Below, in pieces: positions 1 to 7,758 of a DNA stretch of 38,443 nt. The notes under the pieces are model-generated. The model ran no database searches. It saw nothing but the letters and a program-made list of their open reading frames with translations, and was not told the DNA's origin. The position numbers were made by a program, and so were the translations under genes. The stretch comes from an uncultured Lachnospiraceae bacterium (GTDB lineage: Bacteria > Bacillota > Clostridia > Lachnospirales > Lachnospiraceae): contig CAJUES010000034.1 in the NCBI GenBank assembly GCA_910585765.1, forward strand, positions 1 through 38,443. The letters run 5' to 3'. The stretch's first letter is position 1, and the number at the start of each line of letters is the position of its first letter.

Positions 1-12
1 GGGTTCATCCAA

Positions 13-33
13 ACCACCGGCAGAGCCGGTGGT
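13..33. repeat. Perfect 9-bp stem hairpin next to a truncated gene
   Basis: The arms ACCACCGGC (13-21) and GCCGGTGGT (25-33) pair perfectly around a 3-nt loop. It sits immediately before the point where helicase-like coding begins. Compact GC-rich hairpins of this kind occur at the ends of IS200/IS605-type elements and also as terminators; there is no following T-run, so an element end is the better guess. This is inference; the rest of any element lies outside the window. Confidence 0.35.
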
Positions 34-41
34 CAAGCCGT

Positions 42-320
42 ATGGCTGTGATTTGGATGACAAGAAGCCGCGTTTCGCTCGATAGTGACGAGACGCAGAA
101 ACTGATTCATTTCAGGGAAAACGGACTAAAAATACTGTTGTTTATCAAGAAGAGTGACGGCGAGGGAAGTGATTTTTACTATATGGGAATGGTCGAACCG
201 ATTCACTGGGAACAGACAGAAATCAGCAATGATGACGGAAAGAAGCTGCCGATTATGAATTTTCATTTACAGCTTGCGTATGGTGTCAGAGATGACATTT
301 ATCACTATTTTGTAGAGTGA
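42..320 (+). pseudogene. C-terminal remnant of a DUF3427-type DEAD/DEAH helicase
   Basis: About 90 residues resemble the extreme C-terminus of DUF3427 helicases. The visible marks are a W-x-T/S-x-S run near the start, the core ILLFIKK, the FYYMG strand, an NDDGKKLPI segment and the ending VRDDIYHYF. In such proteins this follows a long SF2 helicase core, which is absent here. The frame stays open to the window edge, but the codons before the ATG at 42 come from the hairpin region and do not look like the family. No ribosome binding site precedes the ATG. I read it as a 3' fragment left after an insertion or rearrangement, not a working gene. A small stand-alone protein is possible but less likely. 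Confidence 0.5.
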
Positions 321-401
321 GGAACTGTAGTGGGGTTATCCGCGATTCGGGATAGCAGGATTTTGACTTTTTGAACAAAAGGATATAGGAGAAAGAGACA
401 C

Positions 402-788
402 ATGAAAACAATAAAAGTAGTTGCAGCCATTATCGTAAACGACCACAAGCTTTTTGCGACGCAGCGTGGATATGGAGAGTTCAAGGACGGATGGGAATTT
501 CCGGGCGGAAAGATCGAGGAGGGAGAGACACCTCAGCAGGCGTTGAAGCGGGAGATCAGAGAGGAGCTGGACACGGAGATTGAGGTGGGAGAACTGGTGG
601 ACACGATCGAGTACGATTATCCCCATTTCCACTTGTCCATGGACTGCTTTGCCTGCACGGTCAAGTCGGGCGATCTGGTTTTGAAGGAGCACGAATCCGC
701 CAGGTGGCTGGGAAGGGACGAGCTGCACAGCGTTGACTGGCTCCCGGCGGATATTGGGATTCTGGAGCAATGTGCGCGTTTGTTATAG
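402..788 (+). CDS. MutT-like Nudix hydrolase, (d)NTP pyrophosphohydrolase
   Basis: A 128-residue protein of normal MutT length. The Nudix box lies at residues 36-57 (G36, E42, R50-E51, E54-E55), with the usual late glycine replaced by D57, as in several Firmicute (deoxy)nucleoside triphosphate pyrophosphohydrolases. The preceding WEFPGGK is typical of the MutT branch that sanitises oxidised dGTP (8-oxo-dGTP to 8-oxo-dGMP plus pyrophosphate). No signal peptide, so cytosolic. The start is supported by an AGGAGAAAGAG ribosome binding site at about 387-398. It is monocistronic in appearance: the next gene has its own promoter and is preceded by a hairpin. The exact substrate cannot be told from sequence. 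Confidence 0.9.
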   Translation: MKTIKVVAAIIVNDHKLFATQRGYGEFKDGWEFPGGKIEEGETPQQALKREIREELDTEIEVGELVDTIEYDYPHFHLSMDCFACTVKSGDLVLKEHESARWLGRDELHSVDWLPADIGILEQCARLL

Positions 789-803
789 AACGATATTTAT
801 GAT

Positions 804-860
804 CTTGATGCAACTTTGATGCAATTCTGATACAATCCTGATGTATTTCCGGTATAAAAT
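804..860 (+). promoter_or_regulatory. Four 11-bp direct repeats plus -10 box (promoter of lipoprotein 1)
   Basis: Four contiguous 11-mers occupy 804-814, 815-825, 826-836 and 837-847. Their consensus is NNTGATGCAWT, with TGATACA and TGATGTA variants. Seven bases (TAAAAT starts at 855) separate the array from a -10 box at 855-860. No good -35 box exists; the repeats cover its place. The 7+4 layout with helical phasing is that of OmpR/PhoB-family response-regulator sites, so an activator-dependent promoter is inferred. The same arrangement recurs at 3822-3878 before the paralogous gene. Confidence 0.65.
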
Positions 861-870
861 AAATACAGCG

Positions 871-936
871 ATACTCCCGGAGGCTCTTGGTGGCGGTGCG
901 GCACCGAAACAGGAGCGCCTGCGGGAGTATTTTTTT
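871..936 (+). terminator. Attenuator-like hairpin with T-run in the leader of lipoprotein 1
   Basis: The arms 871-886 (ATACTCCCGGAGGCTC) and 915-930 (GCGCCTGCGGGAGTAT) pair over about 14 of 16 positions. An inner CGGTG/CACCG stem lies at 894-906, and seven Ts follow at 930-936. It lies between the -10 box (855-860) and the start codon at 1025, so it could end most transcripts before the gene. It may instead be a leftover terminator of upstream transcription. Confidence 0.55.
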
Positions 937-1024
937 GTGACAGTATTCGATTTCTGCACAGTTTCTGAGGCAATTGCAGCCGCAGGAAGTGCAGACAGTG
1001 TTTCTTGTGTGGGAGGAAACGAGG

Positions 1025-3781
1025 ATGAGCGGAATGGTTCGGAAAGCCAAAATGGTTTCTCTGATGTTGTTATGCGTGGGAGTGCTCTGTGGTTGTGCAG
1101 CGCGTCAGAAATCAGAGGAGTCCATGAAAGGACAGGAAGCACAGGGCGTCCTGACGGAAGAAGAACAGTCGGGGACAGCGCAGAGTGCCCTGGCGGAAGA
1201 AGGACAGGAAGAGACAGGGGAGTCTGCCTTTGCGGGGGCATCGCAGGAGAGCGGAGGGGGAGCGCCGGAGAAAGAAGAATGCGATCCGAAGGATCAGATT
1301 AGGAAGAACCAGGAGAAATTTTATGAGGAGGCTGGTAAGCAGGGGATCAGTCAGCAGGAAGCGAGGGCATGTCTGCAGGTTTTGATGGATGACAATATTT
1401 TTCGGGATGGTGTGATGGAGCTAACCGGTCTTCGGATCGCTGACATAGATGGCAATGGTCAGACAGATATGCTGGTCGTGGTGCAGGACGTACAGGAAAA
1501 GTTTCTTTACGGTACGGGCGGTCTTTGGTTTTATATGAACGAGGATGAGCCGTATTGTTTTTATGAGGAGGAGTGTCCCTATTTTGGGTGGTATAGTTCA
1601 TTCTGGGCAGATCTTGACGATGACGGTCATGTGGAGATCACTTTCTGTGCGCAGGGAACAGGCTGTGGTGGGCCAGGGGATCACTACAAGGCGGTTTTTA
1701 AGTACAGGGATCATTTGATCGAGCGGATGCAGCTGCCATCTGATCACGATGATGAGGCGTCTGGGGAATATAGGCTTGATGTGTATGTGTTTCAGGAACC
1801 GGAGGCAGACAGCTATAGTGCCCGCTGTGCCCGTCTGGATGAACAGGTTTCTTTCCGCGCGGAGAACACCGGGGGATGGGATCTGCCCGATGCAGTGCGT
1901 CAGGCAGGCTGCAATGTGGGCGGATTTTATGATCTGCGCGTGGCAGAATACGAGGGGAAAAAGGTTCTGCAGGCATCGGAGTATCTGTGCGGGGAAGGCG
2001 GTGTCCCACACGGTGTCGCAGAGGCACGATTTCTGATCACATGGGACAGGGACGGCACGCCGCAGGTGCTTAAATGGTGGGTGGAGGCGTATGGCGATAC
2101 ATGGGCGAACTGGCGGGAGAGCAGGATCTGTTACGCAGGTGGTTATTATTATTATGTCAGCCAGATGGATCACTATTATCTGTATCGGGTCAGGGAGGAC
2201 GGCAGCGAGCCGCAGTGTCTGGTGCAGGCGCATGCGGGAAGCGTCTGCGTGCAGGATGACGAAGTCTTTTTTATCAACCAGACGGACGGATATGGAATCT
2301 ATCAGGTGAAAACGGACGGCTCGGGTCTGACCAAACTGTGTAATAAGGGAAACCGGATGCAGATCAGTGCGGAATATGTGTACTTTTGTGATACATACCA
2401 TGCGGAGTATGACACGCGGAAGCTGGTGACGGAAGAACCGTCGGAGTTCGAAGATGATTTTTTGTACCGCATGAAAAAGGATGGTTCAGATAGAGTGTTG
2501 ATCGCCGCGGACGTGCGGCAGTTTGTGTTGTACGATGGTCGTTCTCATGATGTGCGTTACACGGGTGAGATCTACTGCTGCAGATGGGAAAAAGATAGTA
2601 CGAGCGTCAGCCGGATGGATCTTGACGGGCAGAATGAGAGCGCGTTATGTGAGATCAAGTGTACAGGAAATATTTTAGTGTATGGAGGCGAGATCTTTGG
2701 CGTCGGGGACCGGGATGATGAGGGGGTGAAGATCTCTCAGATTTCCTTGCAGAATGGTGAGATACGTTCGTTTCTGGTTCCTGATTTCATTGATTGCTGC
2801 ATCTATAACGGAAACTTTTATTCGCTGTGCGCGCGGGAGACAGATGACATGCAGTATATGATGATCAGACGGACCAACTGTGATCGTGGAGGCGGTGATA
2901 TCGTTCACCAGTATGAATTTTCACGCGAAGACTCGGAAGCGTGGGCGATGTCGGATCTGTTTGCAACTGGAAATGGCATCTTTTTTCGGCAGTATGTCGC
3001 TGCGGAGGAGGGGTGTCAATGGTTTCGGCTGACAGATGACAGGAGAGCGGAGAGATGGGAGGATCCGGACCGGATACCCGGAACGCTGACCGCCAGAAAT
3101 ATCAAGTACGGTGATCTGAACAGCGTTATGTCCGTGCTGGAGAGCACGGAGGGATATGAGACATACCTGGCAGATGACTTGGCGTATGAGACCGATCATG
3201 CTGTGGGGGAAAACGGGGAGGGACGCGGTACTTATAAGATAGGACTCCCGCAGTTTAACAGCGGGATTTCAGGTTACAAAAAGATAAACCAGTATTTCCA
3301 GCGCGCCTATCAGGAGGCGCAGACAGATATGGAAGACTTTTTTCAGATGCTTGACGCGGAGACAGGCACCTTTTCGTATCGTCAGATGACGGGGTATGAT
3401 TATGTCTATATTGGGGAGAAATATATAACGGTGGCAAAATACAGGGGTGGTTATGCAGGCGGGATACGCGCCTGGACAACGCAGGATCCGGTAACGTTTG
3501 ACAGGGAGACCGGAGAGGTGGTTTCGCTGGAGGAGCTGCTCGGAATGACCGCGCAGCAGGTGTCCGCAAGGCTGACGGCGTCTGCCTATAAGTGTCTGGA
3601 AGGGGACAAAAACGGCTGGTTTTTTCTGAGGGAGGAAAATAAGCTGGCAGAAGAATTTGATCCGGGGAAGTTTTTCCTGTTTCCGGAAGGAGTCGGGATA
3701 TATTATGAGCGGTACGCGATCGACTGTGGTGCGGCAGGGGATTATCTGTTTGTCATTCCGTGGGAAGAAGTGCGCCGCTGA
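1025..3781 (+). CDS. Large surface lipoprotein with EF-hand-like, beta-propeller and DUF3298-like regions
   Basis: A 918-residue secreted lipoprotein. The lipobox LCGC ends at C24 after a basic n-region and a hydrophobic stretch. Residues about 30-110 are an E/Q/G/A-rich linker. Residues about 110-350 form a module with two acidic loops like EF-hand or FG-GAP motifs (DIDGNGQTD near 140, DLDDDGHVE near 197). Residues about 360-690 contain repeated YY/Y-x-x-x-x-DGS strands like DUF5050/TolB-type propellers. The last ~190 residues resemble DUF3298, ending in an F-x-x-P-E-G-V-x-I-Y-Y-E-R-Y-A pattern. I chose 1025 because GGAGGAAACGAGG precedes it and the lipobox falls correctly; an earlier in-frame ATG at 974 would bury the signal peptide. 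The N-terminal module is shared with the gene at 4019. Role unknown; calcium binding is inference. Confidence 0.8.
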   Translation: MSGMVRKAKMVSLMLLCVGVLCGCAARQKSEESMKGQEAQGVLTEEEQSGTAQSALAEEGQEETGESAFAGASQESGGGAPEKEECDPKDQIRKNQEKFYEEAGKQGISQQEARACLQVLMDDNIFRDGVMELTGLRIADIDGNGQTDMLVVVQDVQEKFLYGTGGLWFYMNEDEPYCFYEEECPYFGWYSSFWADLDDDGHVEITFCAQGTGCGGPGDHYKAVFKYRDHLIERMQLPSDHDDEASGEYRLDVYVFQEPEADSYSARCARLDEQVSFRAENTGGWDLPDAVRQAGCNVGGFYDLRVAEYEGKKVLQASEYLCGEGGVPHGVAEARFLITWDRDGTPQVLKWWVEAYGDTWANWRESRICYAGGYYYYVSQMDHYYLYRVREDGSEPQCLVQAHAGSVCVQDDEVFFINQTDGYGIYQVKTDGSGLTKLCNKGNRMQISAEYVYFCDTYHAEYDTRKLVTEEPSEFEDDFLYRMKKDGSDRVLIAADVRQFVLYDGRSHDVRYTGEIYCCRWEKDSTSVSRMDLDGQNESALCEIKCTGNILVYGGEIFGVGDRDDEGVKISQISLQNGEIRSFLVPDFIDCCIYNGNFYSLCARETDDMQYMMIRRTNCDRGGGDIVHQYEFSREDSEAWAMSDLFATGNGIFFRQYVAAEEGCQWFRLTDDRRAERWEDPDRIPGTLTARNIKYGDLNSVMSVLESTEGYETYLADDLAYETDHAVGENGEGRGTYKIGLPQFNSGISGYKKINQYFQRAYQEAQTDMEDFFQMLDAETGTFSYRQMTGYDYVYIGEKYITVAKYRGGYAGGIRAWTTQDPVTFDRETGEVVSLEELLGMTAQQVSARLTASAYKCLEGDKNGWFFLREENKLAEEFDPGKFFLFPEGVGIYYERYAIDCGAAGDYLFVIPWEEVRR

Positions 3782-3821
3782 TCATCACATAAACCGTACA
3801 ATAACAGTTCTCAAATGGGAT

Positions 3822-3878
3822 CATGATGCAACTTTGATGCATTTTTGATACAATCATGATGCATTTCCTCTGTAAAAT
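3822..3878 (+). promoter_or_regulatory. Four 11-bp direct repeats plus -10 box (promoter of lipoprotein 2)
   Basis: Units at 3822-3832, 3833-3843, 3844-3854 and 3855-3865 have the same order of variants as the array at 804-847 (TGATGCA, TGATGCA, TGATACA, TGATGCA). The -10 box TAAAAT is at 3873-3878, at exactly the same distance from the last unit. The base sequence between array and -10 begins TCC in both. A common activator for the two genes is a strong inference. Confidence 0.65.
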
Positions 3879-4018
3879 GGACAGTGGACAAGCATCATAA
3901 TGATCGAAAATGAGAATATATATACTTCCGGAGTGTTGGAACAGTGCGCCAGAGCGTGTTTGAAAAATAAAAATCTTCCGGGAGCATATTGGTGATACCC
4001 AGGAGGAAATAGAGGAAC

Positions 4019-5170
4019 ATGAAAAAACGTATTCAAAAAATAAAATATATATGGCTGACTGTATTCTGCGCGGGCGTCTCTTTCGGATGTGCGGCAGATC
4101 CGGCTGCGGGGTCATCTGCGGGGCTGACGGAGAGTAGTACTGTGGAAGATACAGCGCAGCAGACTGTGCAGGAAACAGAAGAAGAGTCCGCCACACAGGC
4201 GACGGAGACCGCGGAAGAAGCCTTTTTTGAGCAGCAGATACAGGAGAATGTGGAGCGGTTTTATGAGGAGGCGCAGCAGCAGGGTGTTGAGTGGGAGGAA
4301 GCCGCAAAGTATGTGCAGACCTTGACGGAGGACAACCTCTTCCAGGACGGGGCGATGGCGCTCACGGGACTCCGGCTTGACGACATTGACGGCAATGGAC
4401 AGATGGACATGCTGGTCATGGTGATGGACGCGCAGGAGGAGCCGTTTTACGGATCCGGCGCGCTGTGGTTTTATATGAATGACGATGATCCCTACTGTTT
4501 CTCCGAGGAGGACTGCTCGTATTACGGCTGGTTTGATGTGTTCTGGGATGACATTGACAACGACGAAAATGTGGAGATCGTGTTCAGCGCACAGGGAACG
4601 GGCTGCGGCGCGGTGGGAGATTCCTACAAGGCGGTTTTCAAGTACAGGAAGCCGTCAGCGGATGGAGCGAACCAGGACAGGGAAACGGACGGCAGTGAGA
4701 ATGGCACGCGGAGCAGTGAGGCGGATCGTCTGCAGGAAAGGGAGACGGAGGGAGAGAATTATGGGGAGAATTATATAGAACAGATGCAGCTGCCGTCCGA
4801 TCTTACCGTCGACTATGATTTTGGGATTACTGTCGAGGTGTATCAGGAGCCGGAGACAGACCAGTACACTGCCTACTGCCCCTATTTTGACGAGGAGATT
4901 TCTTTCCGTGCCCAGAATATCGAAGGTTGGAGCCTTCCGGGGACTGCGGAGCATGTAGGCGGCGAGGTGCGCGGTTTTTACAACCTGCGCGTGGCGCAAT
5001 ATGAAGGAAAAAAGGTATTGCAGGCGTCGGAGTATCTCAACGGTGAGGGAGGGATAGTACATAATGTTGCCACGGCGCAGTTTCTGATCACATGGGGCGA
5101 GGACGGCACGCCCGAGGTGGTCAAGTGGTGGATCGAGGAGGACAAAAATAGATACGCTGCACTGTATTAG
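4019..5170 (+). CDS. Lipoprotein paralogous to the N-terminal module of the gene at 1025
   Basis: A 383-residue lipoprotein with lipobox SFGC, C24, followed by a T/E/Q-rich linker to about residue 75. The rest aligns with the N-terminal module of the 918-residue neighbour. It shares the acidic loop DIDGNGQMD, a DIDNDENVE loop, the SAQGTGCG strand, and the YEGKKVLQASEYL and KWW near the end. It lacks the propeller and DUF3298 parts and instead carries a ~45-residue charged insertion (residues about 212-256). AGGAGGAAATAGAGGA places the start at 4019. Its stop overlaps the end of the convergent XRE gene by 4 bp. The twin promoters say the two lipoproteins are expressed together, probably after a segmental duplication. 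Function is unknown; surface location is predicted. Confidence 0.8.
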   Translation: MKKRIQKIKYIWLTVFCAGVSFGCAADPAAGSSAGLTESSTVEDTAQQTVQETEEESATQATETAEEAFFEQQIQENVERFYEEAQQQGVEWEEAAKYVQTLTEDNLFQDGAMALTGLRLDDIDGNGQMDMLVMVMDAQEEPFYGSGALWFYMNDDDPYCFSEEDCSYYGWFDVFWDDIDNDENVEIVFSAQGTGCGAVGDSYKAVFKYRKPSADGANQDRETDGSENGTRSSEADRLQERETEGENYGENYIEQMQLPSDLTVDYDFGITVEVYQEPETDQYTAYCPYFDEEISFRAQNIEGWSLPGTAEHVGGEVRGFYNLRVAQYEGKKVLQASEYLNGEGGIVHNVATAQFLITWGEDGTPEVVKWWIEEDKNRYAALY

Positions 5171-5655
5171 TCCTGTTCAGCCGCCTGCAGATTGATCATG
5201 GAGACGATCTGCGCCTGCATCTCTTGAACGCGTTCTATCCTGACCCTGCCGATACGGTGCTGTGCCGCCGCGAGATCGATCTCGGGAAGCAGTTTGGCAC
5301 ACAGGCTGTTTGCCGCGGGAGATGCACCCATCAGGGCGACCGCGAGGCAGTCTGTGTCAAACTGATCCGATATTGTCTGCAATATCTTTTTCAGATCGCT
5401 TTCGGGAATGGTAGTGATCTGTTCAAAATCAGTGATCCGCTGCGGCGGGATCGCAGGCTCGAGAATGTCATTGATCGTGATACCATATAATCGGGAGAGC
5501 TCAAGCAGGCTCCCGATATCCGGGAACGCTGCACCGGTTTCCCATTTTGAGACGGACTGGCGGGTTATGTCCAGCTTGTTCGCAAGTTCTTCCTGTGTGT
5601 GATGGTGGCTCTTGCGAAGATATTGCAGATATCTTGCGATCAGGATCGTGTTCAT
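5167..5655 (-). CDS. XRE-family transcriptional regulator
   Basis: 162 residues. The helix-turn-helix occupies residues about 5-60 (motifs TQEELANKL and TRQSVSKWETG), a classical Cro/C1 fold with the SVSKWE recognition helix usual in Firmicutes. The remaining ~100 residues contain no ligand domain that I recognise. AAAGGAGG is correctly spaced before the ATG at 5655. A possible -10 TATACT (minus strand) lies at 5776-5781, without a good -35. It is convergent with, and overlaps by 4 bp, the lipoprotein gene at 4019, so it could influence that gene by antisense transcription. Whether it binds the 11-bp arrays is unknown; direct repeats are not the usual site for this family, which prefers palindromes. 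Confidence 0.88.
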   Translation of the reverse strand: MNTILIARYLQYLRKSHHHTQEELANKLDITRQSVSKWETGAAFPDIGSLLELSRLYGITINDILEPAIPPQRITDFEQITTIPESDLKKILQTISDQFDTDCLAVALMGASPAANSLCAKLLPEIDLAAAQHRIGRVRIERVQEMQAQIVSMINLQAAEQD

Positions 5656-5841
5656 GGGGATCAGCCTCCTTTACAGTTGTTTTGTGATGGTTTCCTAAAG
5701 ACGTAATACGCCTTTGCTCCTCCTTTCTTTACAGATGGCGGGAGTGATTTTTCATACATGTTCAAATACACCATAAGTATACATCACATGGAGAGAAGAT
5801 AAAAGAACCCGGTCAGCACAAAAAAGCAGACAGCGGTTGCG

Positions 5842-5956
5842 CAATTACTGCCCGGTCGCCCATTAAAGCAGTGAAAAATATGCGCCAGAATGCCTGCTGT
5901 TTATGCCTTCAATGTTTATAATGCTGACGAAATAAGTCGGGGCGTGACCAATCATG
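5842..5956. repeat. Degenerate MITE-like element, family B, copy 1
   Basis: This stretch follows the better copy at 18098-18239. It shares GTGAAAAA(T/C)(A/G)TGCGCCA and CTGTTTA(T/C)GCCTTCA, and a GGCGTGA-type end, with a ~30-bp deletion in the middle and eroded terminal repeats (AATTACTG at 5843-5850). Together with the element at 6000-6160 it fills most of the 550 bp without a gene between 5656 and 6205. The remaining part (5656-5841) holds only the leader of the XRE gene. Confidence 0.5.
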
Positions 5957-5999
5957 TTGCGAATACATCGTATTGGTGAAGATTGAGGATTTTGAGGTA

Positions 6000-6160
6000 A
6001 GGAACTGTAGAAAAATAACTGACGCATCTTGACTTGTCTATTTCTCCGATTATGCATATCAAAAAGCCTCGCCGTAGCCCGCTACGCCTACGTTTTTTGC
6101 TATACATCCTCAAAGAAATATCCTGCGCAAGTTGCATCGGTTATTTTCCTACAGTTCCTA
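6000..6160. mobile_element. MITE-like element, family A, copy 1
   Basis: A ~160-bp non-coding element. It starts AGGAACTGTAGAAAAATAAC and its other end is the inverse (GTTATTTTCCTACAGTTCCT), giving terminal inverted repeats of about 20 bp with one or two mismatches. A second copy at 8460-8620 differs at 3 positions over 160. Inside is a small stem (CGTAG 6073-6077, CTACG 6082-6086) flanked by an A-run and a six-T run, so it could act as a terminator in either direction. No transposase is encoded; no clear target-site duplication is visible. A full-length relative elsewhere in the genome would have to mobilise it. Confidence 0.75.
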
Positions 6161-6173
6161 AGGAACTGTTAAG

Positions 6174-6210
6174 ATATGAAGAGGTAAGATATGAAGAGGT
6201 AAAATATGAA
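6174..6210 (+). repeat. 15-bp tandem repeat carrying ribosome binding site and ATG three times
   Basis: The unit GATATGAAGAGGTAA occurs at 6173-6187 and 6188-6202, followed by a partial third (AATATGAA). ATGs fall at 6176, 6191 and 6206, each 15 bp apart. The first two open only ATG AAG AGG TAA (Met-Lys-Arg-stop); the third starts the lipoprotein. Each AGAGGT also serves as the ribosome binding site of the next ATG. This may be slippage next to the MITE, or a real re-initiation leader. Confidence 0.6.
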
Positions 6211-7066
6211 TAACAAAATTTGCGGCATATTGATAGAAATGTTTGCGGTGACGGCATTGGTCAGTGCGTGTTCCGGCGGTCATGAAACGGAAGATGTGGA
6301 AAATGCGCCGGAGAGCGCCGTGATCGAGACTGTCGATCCGGGATCCGTCACTCCTGACCTCAACCGCAATGGCAAAGCCGAGGAAGTGCGCCTGACAGAT
6401 CTGGATGACGGACAGGGACAGCGCCTGGAAATCTGGGAGGAAGATGTCCTGGTCTGCCAAAAGGACGGTTATTTTGCGCACACAGGGCAAAATAGCATAT
6501 TCCTGTGCACGCTGGACGGGGAGGACTATCTCCTGTGCTACCGCCCGACGATGTATCAGGGTGTCTGCACCTATGAGTATGTGCTGTCCACCCTGGCAGA
6601 TAACAAAGAAAAGACAGTGCGCTGCGATCACGTTGATTTTGATATCAACTTTGGCTCTCCCGTCCATGATGGATTTGACGCGCAGGCGATCGCGGCGTTT
6701 ATGGATGAGATCAATGACCTGCTTTCCCACAGTGTCCAGCTGCTCAACACGGACAGTGATCTGCAGGGCACCTTCGAGAAGGAGGGGCGTCTGTATGACA
6801 GCCTGTGGTGGATGGACAGTCAGGAACCGTCGGTGTTTGTCAGAGATGAGAGCAAGTCGCTGCTGGAAAATCTGGAGGAATATCAGAAGGCAATGACAGC
6901 GGCTCAGGAGCCGGTGGTGGTCGGGGAACAGAACGCGCTGCCTGTCACGGAGCCTTTGGAGATGGCATTTTACAGCGGCGCGTGGGCGTTCCGGTTCTGG
7001 ATGCATGACCGCTACGGCTTGACAGTGAGACGGATATTCTGGGCTGTCGGGGACTGCAGAACCTGA
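6206..7066 (+). CDS. Lipoprotein of unknown function, 3' end probably frameshifted
   Basis: 286 residues with a weak n-region and lipobox VSAC at C22, so an exported lipoprotein. A DLNRNGKAEEV acidic loop near residue 50 recalls the calcium-type loops of the two lipoproteins upstream. I do not recognise a named domain. The ending looks wrong: after the segment EMAFYSGAW the residues become unlike lipoproteins of this sort, and another frame just downstream (stop at 7102-7104) encodes GLQNLMSGRGFFADPDE, a plausible native C-terminus. A deletion plus frameshift near 6980-7040 is inferred. It is expressed from a leader with tandem start sites, directly after a MITE. It converges on the histidine phosphatase gene. 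Confidence 0.65.
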   Translation: MNNKICGILIEMFAVTALVSACSGGHETEDVENAPESAVIETVDPGSVTPDLNRNGKAEEVRLTDLDDGQGQRLEIWEEDVLVCQKDGYFAHTGQNSIFLCTLDGEDYLLCYRPTMYQGVCTYEYVLSTLADNKEKTVRCDHVDFDINFGSPVHDGFDAQAIAAFMDEINDLLSHSVQLLNTDSDLQGTFEKEGRLYDSLWWMDSQEPSVFVRDESKSLLENLEEYQKAMTAAQEPVVVGEQNALPVTEPLEMAFYSGAWAFRFWMHDRYGLTVRRIFWAVGDCRT

Positions 7067-7113
7067 TGTCGGGACGGGGGTTCTTTGCGGATCCGGATGA
7101 ATAGAAAAGAGTG

Positions 7114-7722
7114 TTAGGACACATAGGACATATCGCTGATCCGTTTGATATATCTTTTTCCTTCGTCATCGACATACATATAGGAGACGCCGCCTGCGAG
7201 ACCGAATGCTTCGAATGTGTTCATCGACTCGATGTCAAGTCCCATAAACATGGTGTTGAACACACTGAGCAGATCTCCGTGTGACACGATGAGGATCGTC
7301 TGTTCACCGTTTGAGATGATCTCGTCAAAAAAGGGCTTTAGTCGGTTCCATTCATCCCTGCGGCTCTCGGCGTCGGAAAACATTCTGTCATCGACGGTTT
7401 TTTCCTGCTGTTCCATATTTTCACGGAGCCATTGGACAGATTTTCCGCAGCATTTTCCGAGGTTGCGCTCCCGCAATTCTTTTCTGAGGACAGGGGCGAG
7501 ATCCAGGTGCCTGCCAATTGTTTCGGCAGTTTGTTTTGCGCGCATCAGGTCTGACGAATACAGTGTGGCGTATTTTTCATTCAGCTCAGCTTTTAATCTG
7601 CTGCCTATTTTTTCAGCCTGCTGCAGTCCTTTCTCTGACAATTCCCAGTCAGTCCAGGAACCGACCATGCCGTTTGTGTGGTGGATGGACTGTGTGTGTT
7701 GGATCGTGATGATCGTTTTCAT
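7114..7722 (-). CDS. Histidine phosphatase (phosphoglycerate mutase-like) family protein
   Basis: 202 residues, the usual length for this branch. The N-terminal phospho-acceptor motif is IQHTQS instead of the common RHGET: H9 is kept but the preceding arginine is glutamine. The later motifs are present: SSDLMRAKQTAE (helix after the loop with the conserved Arg), the ELRERNLG acid segment and VSHGD with the second catalytic histidine. The general reaction is removal or transfer of a phosphoryl group through a phosphohistidine; the substrate is unknown. GGAGG-type spacing (AAGGAGGTTCCTATG on the minus strand) supports the ATG at 7722. It is 36 bp from the next minus-strand gene (7759-8226), so the two are probably cotranscribed. 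Confidence 0.85.
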   Translation of the reverse strand: MKTIITIQHTQSIHHTNGMVGSWTDWELSEKGLQQAEKIGSRLKAELNEKYATLYSSDLMRAKQTAETIGRHLDLAPVLRKELRERNLGKCCGKSVQWLRENMEQQEKTVDDRMFSDAESRRDEWNRLKPFFDEIISNGEQTILIVSHGDLLSVFNTMFMGLDIESMNTFEAFGLAGGVSYMYVDDEGKRYIKRISDMSYVS

Positions 7723-7758
7723 AGGAACCTCCTTGTATTTTGATCACAATATTGATGC

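Noticed and set aside
974..1024. Earlier start for the large lipoprotein.
   Set aside because: It would put 17 residues before the signal peptide and lacks a ribosome binding site; 1025 has both.
1598..2401. Long open frame opposite the lipoprotein gene.
   Set aside because: Its composition follows from the codon bias of the real gene; no family resemblance and no start signals.
5952..6137. A minus-strand ORF with strong similarity to one at 8265-8597.
   Set aside because: The similarity comes only from the two MITE copies; the ORFs have no conserved start or ribosome binding site.
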